In this document: positions 44,294 through 54,076 of the stretch, piece after piece
Layout: each line of letters opens with the position of its first letter
How positions within the stretch are numbered: the first letter of the stretch is position 1
Assembly: GCF_000169095.1 (NCBI RefSeq)
Contig: NZ_AAVU01000021.1
Location: 1-64,000, forward strand
Source of the DNA: Lyngbya sp. PCC 8106
GTDB lineage: Bacteria > Cyanobacteriota > Cyanobacteriia > Cyanobacteriales > Microcoleaceae
Direction of reading: 5' to 3'
Length of the DNA stretch: 64,000 nucleotides
Translations under genes and position numbers: made by a program
Notes under the pieces: model-generated
What the model was told of the DNA's origin: nothing
The model's input: the letters and a program-made list of their open reading frames with translations, nothing else
The model's database searches: none

Positions 44294-45358
44294 ATGTCAA
44301 CACTCGCTCCTCATCTCTCGGTTGAAAAAGTTACCCATTCTCGCCTCAACGAACTGAAGGGTGAACAGGTTGCCTTTGGAAAGGTTTTCAGTGATCATAT
44401 GTTTGTGGCGTCCTACGAAAATGGCAATTGGCAAGAGGCGAAAATTGTCCCCTATGGACGCATTGAGATGGCACCTTCTTTGTCTGCACTGCACTATGGT
44501 CAAGCGGTTTTTGAGGGGATGAAAGCCTATAGAAGTCAGGCGGGAGAACCGTTATTATTTCGACCAGACGCCAATTTTGAACGGATTAATTTATCGGCTC
44601 AACGATTATGTATGCCTCCGATTTCAAAAGAGGTTTTTATGTCGGGTTTAACTGAATTAATTCGCCTTGATGCCAATTGGATTCCCTCGGGAGAAGGAAG
44701 TTTATATATCCGACCTATTTATTTTGCTGCGGATGAATTGATTGGGTTAAAGCCATCTGATAGTTACAAATTTTTTATTATTACTTGTCCGGTGGGTGCT
44801 TATTATTCTCAACCTGTTAAATTAATCGTCTCAGACAAATATATTCGGGCTTGTGAAGGGGGAACTGGTGCGGCGAAGGTCGCGGGAAATTATGCGGCGA
44901 GTTTATTAGCTGATAAAGAAGCGAAAGCTCAAGGTTATGATAATGTGATTTGGTTAGATGCCATTCATCGAAAATATATTGAAGAATGCGGTACGATGAA
45001 TTTGGCGTTTGTGATTGATAATGTTGTTGTGACTCCCCAACTCACGGGAACGATTTTAAATGGAATTACTCGTCATAGTGTGTTAACTTTGTTTAGAGAT
45101 ATGGGGGTTGCTGTTGAAGAAAGATTAATTTCTATTGATGAAATTGCTGAGGCTTATGATCGCGGTATTTTGATGGAAGCTTTTGGGATGGGTACGGCCG
45201 CAACCATTGCTCCGATTTCAACGATTAATTATCAAGGACGAGATTTGACTTTCCCGACGGTTGCTGAATTTAAGTATAGTAATGCTGTCGGTCAAAAATT
45301 GGAAGACATTAAAACGGCTAAATGTGAAGACCCTCACGGTTGGGTTGTCCGAGTTTAA
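44294..45358 (+). CDS. ilvE: Branched-chain amino acid aminotransferase
   Basis: Interconverts valine, leucine and isoleucine with their 2-oxo acids (fold-type IV PLP enzyme). At 354 residues it is the longer BCAT type. Motifs include LHYGQAVFEGMKAYR, the PLP-lysine segment GTGAAKVAGNYAASL, the glutamate of YIEECGTMNLAFV, and the phosphate-binding EAFGMGTAATIAPI. The EI24-type gene follows 19 bases downstream, suggesting one transcript. Confidence 0.95.
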   Translation: MSTLAPHLSVEKVTHSRLNELKGEQVAFGKVFSDHMFVASYENGNWQEAKIVPYGRIEMAPSLSALHYGQAVFEGMKAYRSQAGEPLLFRPDANFERINLSAQRLCMPPISKEVFMSGLTELIRLDANWIPSGEGSLYIRPIYFAADELIGLKPSDSYKFFIITCPVGAYYSQPVKLIVSDKYIRACEGGTGAAKVAGNYAASLLADKEAKAQGYDNVIWLDAIHRKYIEECGTMNLAFVIDNVVVTPQLTGTILNGITRHSVLTLFRDMGVAVEERLISIDEIAEAYDRGILMEAFGMGTAATIAPISTINYQGRDLTFPTVAEFKYSNAVGQKLEDIKTAKCEDPHGWVVRV

Positions 45359-45377
45359 TTTTAGTTTTTAGTTGAGC

Positions 45378-46265
45378 ATGAACTCGCAAAAATCAAAACA
45401 ATCACCCTCGCTTATTCATGCCCCTGTAGGATTAATTTCTGGCTTCACTTACCCCTTTAGAGCTTTGGGTTTATTTATCCGAACACCTAAACTCTGGGGG
45501 TATGTGGTTGTTCCTGTTTTTATTAATATTATTGTCGGGATTCTCCTGTATGTAGGGTTACTGTTTCCGGGTTTGAATGGGATTGAGGTTCTTGTTTCTA
45601 ATTTAGACAATCAGATTGATACTTGGGTGGCGAATTTACCGACATGGCTGCGGTATTTAGATCTATCTGCCGTGATTTTGGGTTGGTTACTCCGAATTTT
45701 TTTAGTGACCAGTTTACTGTTAGTCATTGGGTTTTTATTACTGCAATTTGGGGGAATTTTAGGTGCGCCTTGGTATGGTCAATTGTCTGAAAAATTGGAA
45801 GAATTAAGAACAGGTAAACCCGCAGTTCTTCCCCCAAATAGTTTAACGAGTATTTTTCAAGATATTGGACGAGCGATTTTGTTTGAAGTTAAAAAGTTAG
45901 CTCTGCAATTGGTGTTTGGATTGCCCTTATTACTGCTTAATTTTTTACCTGTTTATGGCTCAATTTTATTTACAATTGGAGGAGTTTCACTCGCGACAAC
46001 GGTGGTTTGTCTGGACTTTTTAGATGCCCCTTTAGAACGGCGACGGTTAAAGTTTCGAGAAAAGTTGAAAATGATTCGGTTAGCTTTACCTGCGAGTGGG
46101 AGTTTTGCTTTGGTTTGCTTTGGGTTAATTACTATTCCATTTTTGAATTTACTGGCAATTCCGATTTGTGTTGCTTCGGGAACTTTATTCTTTTGCGATC
46201 GCCTTTGGCCTTATTATTTTGCATCCCAAGAACAGGTGACTGAAACCGAACTTCCTCCTACTTAA
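45378..46265 (+). CDS. EI24/CysZ-like integral membrane protein
   Basis: A 295-residue protein with about six hydrophobic segments (e.g. LWGYVVVPVFINIIVGILL, LLRIFLVTSLLLVIGFLLL) and the polar loop QFGGILGAPWYGQLSEKLEEL. This loop is typical of the EI24/DUF540 family that includes the sulfate transporter CysZ. Transport of sulfate is not proven for cyanobacterial members. I use ATG 45378; TTG 45372 adds two residues. Probably co-transcribed with ilvE. Confidence 0.8.
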   Translation: MNSQKSKQSPSLIHAPVGLISGFTYPFRALGLFIRTPKLWGYVVVPVFINIIVGILLYVGLLFPGLNGIEVLVSNLDNQIDTWVANLPTWLRYLDLSAVILGWLLRIFLVTSLLLVIGFLLLQFGGILGAPWYGQLSEKLEELRTGKPAVLPPNSLTSIFQDIGRAILFEVKKLALQLVFGLPLLLLNFLPVYGSILFTIGGVSLATTVVCLDFLDAPLERRRLKFREKLKMIRLALPASGSFALVCFGLITIPFLNLLAIPICVASGTLFFCDRLWPYYFASQEQVTETELPPT

Positions 46266-46682
46266 ACCGATAATTTTTTAATCAATGAAAACTAAAACTG
46301 ATTAAGTACGCTCTCTCTCCTGAACAGAGAAGCGAAAATGTCTAGACAAATATAAGCTGCAACTTTACATAACACCTTGCTTTGTAAAGATGAATAGTCA
46401 AGTCAGCCCCAAATTGTAAAGATTTTATCAAAGTGTGATTGAATGATTGTTTTTCAAGAAGGGTTGTATTATGGTTGGTATTAATACCAAAGTTTTTTTT
46501 GAGTGGTTGTCCAGTTAAAAATTGTAAGTTTAAAAGAGAATTGGGCGTAGGTTAAATCATCTGGATTTAGAATTGAGTCTAAAAGTTTAATTGTCCTGAA
46601 AAAGACTAAAAAAGTTTAAAACTAAAAGACTAATCTGAGTTAAGTTAACTCCGATATATTGGAGAAGCCAGGAGTAAAAACT
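46266..46682. other. Leader region of the glycan cluster
   Basis: About 417 A+T-rich bases before the glycosyltransferase gene. They presumably carry the cluster promoter. I see no ORF, RNA gene or strong hairpin. Confidence 0.4.
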
Positions 46683-47942
46683 GTGAAAATTGCTTTTATT
46701 AACCAGCCGTCAACATTAGCAGTTCCCATAAAAGGCTGTGACTCGCTCGGAATCTGGACTTACCGAGTTGCACTTCGCTTGAGTTCATCTAATGAAGTCA
46801 TTTTTTATGGGAAGAAACCTCCTAAATTTAAAAATGATCCCTCAAAAGTGATTTCTTATTCTGAAGAAGGAATTCAGTATCGTGGGATTTCTCCGAGTTC
46901 TCTAGATCAATGGTTAAAGCCTTTAAGAGTTCTTGATCGTTATAGAATTGTTAATCCGAAACGCCCTATTTTTGCCTCTCGACTCTATAATTTAGGACAT
47001 ATTCGGCAAATTGCTCAAGACCTAAAACAACAAAACTGTAATATTATTCACCTTCACAATTATCCTCAATTTGTTCCGATTGTCAAGCAACTAAACCCCA
47101 ACTCTAAAATCGTTTTACATATGCACTGTGAATGGTTAACTCAGCTTGATCGAGATCAAATTGCACAACGCTTAAGTTCTGCGGATTTAGTCTTAGGTTG
47201 TAGTGAATATATTACTCAAAAAATTCGTGATCGCTTTCCAGAATATGCAAACCGATGTCAAACTGTTTTTAATGGAGTAGATGTTGATATATTCTCTCCT
47301 AATCAGCCGAATGAGAGTTCTAATCAATCCCCAAAACAACTTCTTTATGTCGGTCGAGTGTCTCCCGAAAAAGGAGTTCATGTTCTCATTGAAGCCTTTA
47401 ATATTGTCGCTCGTCAATATCCAGAATATCAACTAAAAATTGTTGGTCCCGAAGCTGTTCCCGGTCAAGAATTATTAGTAGGATTAAGTGATAATCCACA
47501 AGTTGCAGAGTTGAAACGGTTTTATAAAGGAAGTTATTTACAACAACTCAAAAATGCAATTCATACAGCAGTTAAAGATAGAGTAATATTTACAGGAGGC
47601 GTTTCGCAGACCATATTACCTCAACTTTATCAAGAAGCCGATATTTTAATTAATCCCTCCTTGAGTGAAGCATTTGGGATGAGTTTAATTGAAGCGATGG
47701 CGACAGAAACACCTGTCATTGGGGCGCGAGTGGGTGGAATGCAAGATGTAATTTTAAACGGTCAAACGGGTTTATTTTTTGAGTCGAATAACGCTTCCGA
47801 TCTTGCCAAAGCCATTTTACATTTATTAGACGATGAAAACTTGAGAACCTCGATGGGTAAAGCCGGACGTGAGCGCGTAATCGAATACTTTTCTTGGGAG
47901 AAAATAGCTCAACAACTTGAGCAACATTATCAAAAAATATAA
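46683..47942 (+). CDS. GT4-type glycosyltransferase
   Basis: A 419-residue retaining GT-B glycosyltransferase. The C-terminal half has LLYVGRVSPEKGVHVLIEAF and the donor-site E-x7-E region SLSEAFGMSLIEAMATETPV, typical of GT family 4. The N-terminal half, with IIHLHNYPQF and LHMHCEWLT, binds the acceptor. I chose GTG 46683: AGGAG lies nine bases upstream and the product starts KIAFINQPS; the earlier TTG 46659 is less good. It is the first gene of the surface-glycan cluster. Confidence 0.9.
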   Translation: MKIAFINQPSTLAVPIKGCDSLGIWTYRVALRLSSSNEVIFYGKKPPKFKNDPSKVISYSEEGIQYRGISPSSLDQWLKPLRVLDRYRIVNPKRPIFASRLYNLGHIRQIAQDLKQQNCNIIHLHNYPQFVPIVKQLNPNSKIVLHMHCEWLTQLDRDQIAQRLSSADLVLGCSEYITQKIRDRFPEYANRCQTVFNGVDVDIFSPNQPNESSNQSPKQLLYVGRVSPEKGVHVLIEAFNIVARQYPEYQLKIVGPEAVPGQELLVGLSDNPQVAELKRFYKGSYLQQLKNAIHTAVKDRVIFTGGVSQTILPQLYQEADILINPSLSEAFGMSLIEAMATETPVIGARVGGMQDVILNGQTGLFFESNNASDLAKAILHLLDDENLRTSMGKAGRERVIEYFSWEKIAQQLEQHYQKI

Positions 47943-47963
47943 TTAATTTAAAATCAAAAAAAT

Positions 47964-48785
47964 ATGAATCCAGCTCGTCAATTGTATCGCTACTTAGTAA
48001 CCAATAATCGCCAAGACTATCATCCCCAAAATTTTAGAAAATCAGCGATTATCTTTTCTCCCCATCAAGATGATGAAACCCTGGGTTGTGGAGGAACAAT
48101 TATTCGCAAAAAACAAGCGGGGGCTGATATAAAAATCGTATTTATGACAGATGGAAGCGGTTCTCATGCTCATCTGATGAATCCCCAAAAATTAAAGACT
48201 TTACGCAGGAATGAAGCCCTAGAAGCAGCAGAAGTTTTAGGATTAGATCGCAGTGATATCTTCTTTTTAGATTTTCAAGACGGAACCCTAAAATTTAATC
48301 AACAAAAAGCCCTTCCTAAAGTTCTGGAAATTTTAACCAATTTTGATCCAGAAGAAGTTTTTATACCCTACTCGAAAGAAGAACCGTCTGATCACTGGGC
48401 AACTTATAAAATTGTCCAATCTGCACTCCAACAATCTACCTTCAATCTCACTGTTTATGAATATCCAATCTGGTTTTGGCGACAATGGCCTTGGACAAGT
48501 TTAGTGGGTCGTCCTCGTGAGATTTTATCTTGTCTAAAAAATACTTGGAGTTCAGGGTTTGGATATAAATTTTTAACTGATTTAAACTGTTCTGTCTATG
48601 TCGCAGATGTGTTAGAACAGAAAAAAATGGCTCTCGAAGAACATCGTTCTCAAATCCAGCGATTGGTTGATGATTCCAGTTGGATGACTTTAGGTGACTT
48701 ATCAAAAGGTGAATTTTTAGATTGTTTTTTTCAAGACTATGAATTTTTTTACCCGTCTAAAATCATCTCTCAAAAATTAAATTAA
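47964..48785 (+). CDS. PIG-L family deacetylase
   Basis: A 273-residue zinc-dependent LmbE/PIG-L deacetylase. The metal motif is SPHQDDETLGCGG (the family's PHPDDE with Gln for Pro). The third ligand is His in SDHWATYKIVQSAL. Such enzymes remove acetyl from GlcNAc-linked substrates. In this cluster it probably de-N-acetylates the glycan or glycolipid made with the preceding glycosyltransferase. The two genes are 21 bases apart. Confidence 0.9.
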   Translation: MNPARQLYRYLVTNNRQDYHPQNFRKSAIIFSPHQDDETLGCGGTIIRKKQAGADIKIVFMTDGSGSHAHLMNPQKLKTLRRNEALEAAEVLGLDRSDIFFLDFQDGTLKFNQQKALPKVLEILTNFDPEEVFIPYSKEEPSDHWATYKIVQSALQQSTFNLTVYEYPIWFWRQWPWTSLVGRPREILSCLKNTWSSGFGYKFLTDLNCSVYVADVLEQKKMALEEHRSQIQRLVDDSSWMTLGDLSKGEFLDCFFQDYEFFYPSKIISQKLN

Positions 48786-48806
48786 TCCATTTTGGAGTAT
48801 AAAAAA

Positions 48807-50921
48807 ATGAGTTCAACAATGAAAAAAGTAGACCCATTAATTACCGTTCAAGAGGTAATAACAGACTCCTATTCTGATGAACGTTTGGCCGGTCAAACCA
48901 TTGGAACTCTCTCTCCGAGTGGGGTTAAGCGTCAGGGAAGCGATGCAGAAAGCGCGATCACGATTGATAACGAGGCTTTGCGTCTGCCTTTTTTAGTTCA
49001 ACCCGCCTGGGGACGTCAAGGCATTGCTTACGGCCCTTACCGTCGCTGTAATGGTTTGACCCTAGCGGTGTTCATGCTGAACGGTCATAACACCTCGCAA
49101 ACAGGCCATATTCACCAGTCTCTCCTGCGACGATCATTGCGTTGGGTCGCCGGGAGTGGTTCACGCGCCCCTATCCAACAGTTGTTGGGTTTGGCGGCCA
49201 GTCCCTACAAACAACGAATGTGGCGGCGATGGCAATATTGGGCCAACAACACGCCTCAACAGTTTCAGCAACCGCGTCTAGATGAAAATTTGGCGGTGGG
49301 TTGGTTTTCTAGTGCGGTTCCGACAGATCCGGTGCGCGAGGGAAATGCCTTTATCGTTCATGCAACTGGCCCTGAAAACGGTGAACTTTGGACTCGTGTG
49401 GGTGACAGTCTTCAGTCTGCTTTCAAAGGCTTGCAAAACCTGCAAGTTTACTATGTGGTTATTTTACGAGAAAAAGGAGCCGCCTACTACGCTGCCTCTG
49501 TCCCCAATGCTTTAGGGCTGACGGCTTATCCTGATTTGCGTCCTTTGGCGATCGATCCCTTTAACACCGATGAAACGGTCTATGCGGCGATCTATCAAAG
49601 CGTTTTGGGGCAAATTGGCTTTAGCATTGATACCCGAGTTTATGGTACACAAATTGCGGCAATTCCAACCTTTGCAACGTGGTATGGTACTGCTCATGGG
49701 GCTGATCGATTAGTGGGTGAAGGTTCACTCAATCAGAAGTTCGCAGAAGTTGGCGGCAAATGGCAGGTTTTTCAAGGGGATTTTCAGTTATCTTCTCAAG
49801 GTGCGATCGCCATTAAAGCAGAGAGTTTTGCTGTTTTAAATCCTCGTCAAACCAGTGGACTGATTCACACTTTAATTGCTACTTCGGAAATCATCACACC
49901 TGTTGCAATTTTGTGGCGAGTACAAGATCAAGAAAATCTCTGGGGTTTGTGGCTAAGTGAAACTCAATGTCAACTCCAAATCAAGCAAGAAGGGAGTTGG
50001 AATAGTATTGCAGTTAGTAATGCTTTATATTTGAAACCGAATCAAATTTATTCAGTCCAAATTTTGGATGATGGTAATACTTTTAATCTTTATCTAAATG
50101 GTAAGTTGATATTTGATAGTTCCTTTAAAGACTCCCGATTTCAAAACGCTACAGGTGTGGGCTTGGGATCAGAAATATCGAATGATCAGCTTTGTTTTAG
50201 AGAGTTTGAAGTTCATCCCCGTAGTATTGCGATCCCGACAGAAATTGACTTGGGTTCGCCTTGGATGGAGAAGGGAAAAAAGGTGATTGTTTCTGAAAAA
50301 TTTGAAGGTTTAGCGCAAGAATTAACGACAAAAAAAACAACAACTGGAAATAAGATTTGGCAAAAAGAATTAGGGAAAGGAGTGATCAAACTTACTGGAA
50401 AAGGTCGGGCAAAAGTAGAAGCCAGTTGGCAAAATCCGAATCCGGGTAGAACCGCTTACACAATTGACTGGGATGATGCGTTGTTTGCAGATATACAGGC
50501 GGATATTACTCCCCCAAAATTGTATAAAAATAAAAAAACTGAAGGGCGAGGCGGATTGATTTTTTGGCAAGATCAAAATAATTATCTGATTGTGGCGAAT
50601 TGGTTAAGTGCGAGTTATGCCGGATCTTCGATTTCGTCGTTTTTCTGTATTAATGGATTTGAGGATGTCTATGATGCAGTTTGGACTAACGTGGGGCGTC
50701 GGGTGAATTGGGGTGTAACTCATACATTACGAGTTGTATTTGATGGGATGAATTACACAGCTTTTATTGATCATGAACCTGTCCTTTATCGGGCTTTAAC
50801 TGATGTTTATCCGAAGTTAAAACAACCCCTGCTGATTTGTCGGGTTGGCATTGTGGCAAATTGGGAATGGGGAGGCGATGATATGGGTACAATATTTAAT
50901 AACTTTGTTGCCAGAGTTTAA
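48807..50921 (+). CDS. Large unknown protein of the glycan cluster with LamG-like segments
   Basis: A 704-residue protein of no family I can name. The N-terminal third is Arg/Gln-rich and contains YGPYRRCNGLTLAVFMLNG and NENLAVGWFSS-like text (actual: DENLAVGWFSSAVP). The middle and C-terminal parts contain two beta-sandwich-like regions with strand patterns of LamG/concanavalin folds: VGEGSLNQKFAEVGGKWQVF to FREFEVHPR, and VSEKFEGLAQEL to GTIFNNFVARV. It has no signal peptide. It may bind sugar during assembly or export. ATG 48807, reading frame open from 48792. Confidence 0.75.
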   Translation: MSSTMKKVDPLITVQEVITDSYSDERLAGQTIGTLSPSGVKRQGSDAESAITIDNEALRLPFLVQPAWGRQGIAYGPYRRCNGLTLAVFMLNGHNTSQTGHIHQSLLRRSLRWVAGSGSRAPIQQLLGLAASPYKQRMWRRWQYWANNTPQQFQQPRLDENLAVGWFSSAVPTDPVREGNAFIVHATGPENGELWTRVGDSLQSAFKGLQNLQVYYVVILREKGAAYYAASVPNALGLTAYPDLRPLAIDPFNTDETVYAAIYQSVLGQIGFSIDTRVYGTQIAAIPTFATWYGTAHGADRLVGEGSLNQKFAEVGGKWQVFQGDFQLSSQGAIAIKAESFAVLNPRQTSGLIHTLIATSEIITPVAILWRVQDQENLWGLWLSETQCQLQIKQEGSWNSIAVSNALYLKPNQIYSVQILDDGNTFNLYLNGKLIFDSSFKDSRFQNATGVGLGSEISNDQLCFREFEVHPRSIAIPTEIDLGSPWMEKGKKVIVSEKFEGLAQELTTKKTTTGNKIWQKELGKGVIKLTGKGRAKVEASWQNPNPGRTAYTIDWDDALFADIQADITPPKLYKNKKTEGRGGLIFWQDQNNYLIVANWLSASYAGSSISSFFCINGFEDVYDAVWTNVGRRVNWGVTHTLRVVFDGMNYTAFIDHEPVLYRALTDVYPKLKQPLLICRVGIVANWEWGGDDMGTIFNNFVARV

Positions 50922-50924
50922 ACT

Positions 50925-51782
50925 ATGAATACTGTAAGTTTTCGTCATGTTATCCGTGATGTTTTGGGGTACAGTTTTCGGATTATTCCGACGAATTTGC
51001 TACAAAAATGGAGTCAACCTCAGTCATCTCGCACACTTCGCCGTTTAGCCCGTTTGGGAATACGAAATCGTGACGTTATAATTGAGCAAGGCGTGGGTGC
51101 AGGACTTAGATTTAATTCGGGTACATCAAATCCTGATTATGCCCTGGGCGTGAATGAATTGTCCGTCCAACAAGCCTTAGTAGACTGTTTAAAACCGGGT
51201 GACATTTTCTACGATATTGGCGCTCATGTGGGCTTTTTTACCGCAATTACAGCACGGCAGGTTGGAAGTCAGGGAAAAGTGTATGCCTTTGAACCCGATC
51301 CTCAAAATGCTACCCGCCTACAAGCAAATATGCAACTGAATCACTTTCAAAATGTAACACTTTTTCAGAAAGCGGTTTCTAATTATGGCGGACAGGGAGA
51401 ACTTTTACTAGCAGAATATCCAGGGGGTCACACGTTAGCAACTGCGGGTACTCCTCCCGATCTTAAGGGTGCAATAACGGTTGAATTAGTTTGTATTGAT
51501 GATCTCGTTACACAACACATTTTAGAACCGCCATCTGTGGTTAAAATTGATGTAGAAGGGGCTGAATTAGAGGTTTTACAGGGAATGGCTGCAACCATTC
51601 AACAATATCATCCGATTATTTTGTATGAAGTTGATGATGCCACTCCCCAAAAATTAGCGGAAAAACGGACTCCAATTCAGAACTTTTTACAAGGTTATGG
51701 ATATCAGATTCAACCGTTGAAAGATTGCTACGCGGGCGGAGGATGGCAAGTCGAAAATGCAATTGCTCTGCCCAAAGTATAA
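50925..51782 (+). CDS. FkbM family methyltransferase
   Basis: A 285-residue SAM-dependent O-methyltransferase of the FkbM type. Signatures are GDIFYDIGAHVGFFTAI, KVYAFEPDPQNATRLQANM, and VVKIDVEGAELEVLQGM near the C-terminus. These enzymes often methylate sugars of exopolysaccharides or glycolipids. It starts 4 bases after the preceding stop and so is likely translationally linked to it. Confidence 0.92.
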   Translation: MNTVSFRHVIRDVLGYSFRIIPTNLLQKWSQPQSSRTLRRLARLGIRNRDVIIEQGVGAGLRFNSGTSNPDYALGVNELSVQQALVDCLKPGDIFYDIGAHVGFFTAITARQVGSQGKVYAFEPDPQNATRLQANMQLNHFQNVTLFQKAVSNYGGQGELLLAEYPGGHTLATAGTPPDLKGAITVELVCIDDLVTQHILEPPSVVKIDVEGAELEVLQGMAATIQQYHPIILYEVDDATPQKLAEKRTPIQNFLQGYGYQIQPLKDCYAGGGWQVENAIALPKV

Positions 51783-51850
51783 TTTTTTTGTGACTAGATC
51801 AAACGAGAAAGTTTTAACGCTAGTCGTCGTTCATCACTTCTGAAAAATCA

Positions 51851-53428
51851 ATGAAAAATAACGATTCAGAGAAGAATTTTTTGACTTTACTGAAAACTGT
51901 AGCAGGTGCAATTTTTCTGGTGAGTATACTGCTGATTTTATTCACAACACTTTTACCGTTCAACTTTGTTTTTCCGGATAACCTATCTTTAGATTTTATT
52001 ATTGATCGCTTTACCAAGCATAGTAGCTGGACGGATTTATTTGCAAATCTATTACTCTTTATTCCTTTTGGCTTTAGTTTGGCTGCTTTGATCGATAGAA
52101 ACGACTTAAATCGCTCTGAGAGTATTGTGATTATTTTTCTGTGTAGTCTAATTTTATCATCATCCGTTGAGTTTTCACAAGTTTTTTTACCGTCTCGTGC
52201 GCCCACTTCAGTTGATCTTTTTTCTAATAGTATCAGTGGTTTTTTAGGAAGTTTAAGTTTTTATGCGATTAGAGATCAGCTTGAAGAAATACCTATCACT
52301 TCTCTAGGTTCTCTATATCGTTTCTTTCGACCATTGCTTTCTCTCCCGAGTTTAGCATTATTATTAATTGGATATGTGATTACGGTAAGTTGGTTATTAT
52401 GGAACTTACAAACCGCTACTCAACTGAATAATTGGGATGATAGTTTTCCTTTAATTATTGGTGATGAATTCATCAGATATCGCAGTTGGGAAGGTCAAAT
52501 GACTGGGCTTTGTATTTCCAATCAAGCCGCCTCACCCGCCCAAATTTCTCAACTTTTTTCAGACAACAATTCCTGTGATGCGATCGCCGACTCGTTAATT
52601 ACCGATTACGATTTTACCGAATTAAAAAATAGCTATTCCGATCAAACCGGAAATCTACCCGATTTAAAATGGATAGAAACTCCCTCAAATCAGGTCAATG
52701 AGCAAGGTATTTTTCTGGGTGGAAATCACGCTTTAATCAGCACCGAACCCGTCAAAACGTTAAGCCAAAAAATTCGACAAACCTCTGAATTTACCCTCAA
52801 TACTCAAATTACAACTTCCAACTCTATCCAAGATGGCCCCGCTCGGATTATCACAATTTCTGACGATGTAATTAATCGAAATTTTATGATCGGACAGTCC
52901 GGTTCAGAATTACGGGTGCGTTTGCGAAATCCAATCACTGGACGAAATGGAATGGAACCCGAAGTTCAGATTTTTGATGTATTTTCCAAGCCGAAAACCC
53001 ATCATATGGTCATCAGCTATACTGGCTCAGAATTGCAGATTTATCTAGACAGTATTGAGAACTTGTACACCATCAAATTTACACCAGAAGCCGCTTTATT
53101 TTGGACGGTTTTTTCATCATTATCTGAAAAAATGCCTCTCAATCCCCAAAATAATAAACTTTATTGGCTGCTTTATCACGGACTCATTTTCATTCCTCTC
53201 GGAGTAATTTTAACCTTGATTTCTACAATTTATCGAGGTAATTTGTTATTTTATATGCTGTTAACTTTAGGCGGTGTCGTGCTTCCTAGTTTTCTCATCG
53301 AAGGTGTGTTAGCCAGCAGTATTAATGGAGTTTGGAGTTGGGAAAATGTAGCCTTAAATCTAGGGATAACAGTAATAACTTGGCTCGCACTCAAACTATC
53401 TTTTTGGTTTAGGTTTCAGTCTCACTAA
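51851..53428 (+). CDS. VanZ-like membrane protein with LamG-like extracytoplasmic insert
   Basis: A 525-residue protein. The N-terminal VanZ-type membrane domain (four to five segments, about 10-135) has DLFANLLLFIPFGFSLAAL. After another segment (about 165-185) comes an extracytoplasmic region of about 240 residues with a LamG-like sandwich (FTLNTQITTSNSIQDGPARI). Three more membrane segments close it. This VanZ-sandwich layout suggests a surface-glycan binding or anchoring role. Its end overlaps the convergent Uma2 gene by 20 bases. Confidence 0.85.
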   Translation: MKNNDSEKNFLTLLKTVAGAIFLVSILLILFTTLLPFNFVFPDNLSLDFIIDRFTKHSSWTDLFANLLLFIPFGFSLAALIDRNDLNRSESIVIIFLCSLILSSSVEFSQVFLPSRAPTSVDLFSNSISGFLGSLSFYAIRDQLEEIPITSLGSLYRFFRPLLSLPSLALLLIGYVITVSWLLWNLQTATQLNNWDDSFPLIIGDEFIRYRSWEGQMTGLCISNQAASPAQISQLFSDNNSCDAIADSLITDYDFTELKNSYSDQTGNLPDLKWIETPSNQVNEQGIFLGGNHALISTEPVKTLSQKIRQTSEFTLNTQITTSNSIQDGPARIITISDDVINRNFMIGQSGSELRVRLRNPITGRNGMEPEVQIFDVFSKPKTHHMVISYTGSELQIYLDSIENLYTIKFTPEAALFWTVFSSLSEKMPLNPQNNKLYWLLYHGLIFIPLGVILTLISTIYRGNLLFYMLLTLGGVVLPSFLIEGVLASSINGVWSWENVALNLGITVITWLALKLSFWFRFQSH

Positions 53429-54041
53429 TTCCCGACCAAATTTTGTTTAAATCTAAAACAAATCCCGACAATACCGGATCGGCACTAACGGTTGCGGGAT
53501 TTTCCAAACATTCCATTTCCACTTCGGGACGGTAAATATAAACCTGCTTTTGAATCGGATCGATTAACCATCCTAATTTTATACCATTTTCGATGTACTC
53601 TTCCATCTTTTCTTGTAAGAGTTTTAAACGGTCAGAAGCCGAACGCAATTCAACCACAAAATCAGGACAAATCGCAGCAAATTTTTGACGTTGTTCTGAA
53701 GAAATCCCTTCCCAACGATATTTTTTAATCCAAGCCGCATCGGGCGATCGCACCGCTCCATTTGGAAGGGTAAAACCGGAACTAGAATCAAAACCGACTC
53801 CTGTTCCATCCCGTTCAACCCAAATTCCTAACTGTACAATTAAGCTAAAGTTGCGTTCTCCCGTTTCTGAGCCTGTAGGCGACATAATGACTAATTCTCC
53901 GCGAGCGGTTCGTTCAATGCGTAACTCTCGATTAATTTGACAAAATTCAAAAAATTGTTCATCTGTCATCTCAATTACCGGATGCAATTGTACAACAAGC
54001 GGTAAACTTTCGGTGTGATTAAGTTGGGTCGTATTCATCAT
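53409..54041 (-). CDS. Uma2 family endonuclease (DUF820)
   Basis: A 210-residue restriction-endonuclease-fold protein, a family expanded in cyanobacteria. The PD-(D/E)xK-like core is visible: RSPDAAWIKKYRW, then CPDFVVELRSASDRL with catalytic Asp and Glu, followed by KMEEYIENGIKLGWLIDP and VYIYRP. No substrate is established; many copies per genome suggest mobility or a role in DNA repair. It overlaps the VanZ gene by 20 bases tail to tail. Confidence 0.9.
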   Translation of the reverse strand: MMNTTQLNHTESLPLVVQLHPVIEMTDEQFFEFCQINRELRIERTARGELVIMSPTGSETGERNFSLIVQLGIWVERDGTGVGFDSSSGFTLPNGAVRSPDAAWIKKYRWEGISSEQRQKFAAICPDFVVELRSASDRLKLLQEKMEEYIENGIKLGWLIDPIQKQVYIYRPEVEMECLENPATVSADPVLSGFVLDLNKIWSGISETET

Positions 54042-54076
54042 AAATCCTGGGTAATTCTCAAGGGTAAATTGTGAAA

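Noticed and set aside
51820..52206. 128-residue minus-strand frame
   Set aside because: Lies fully opposite the VanZ-type membrane domain, which explains the frame.
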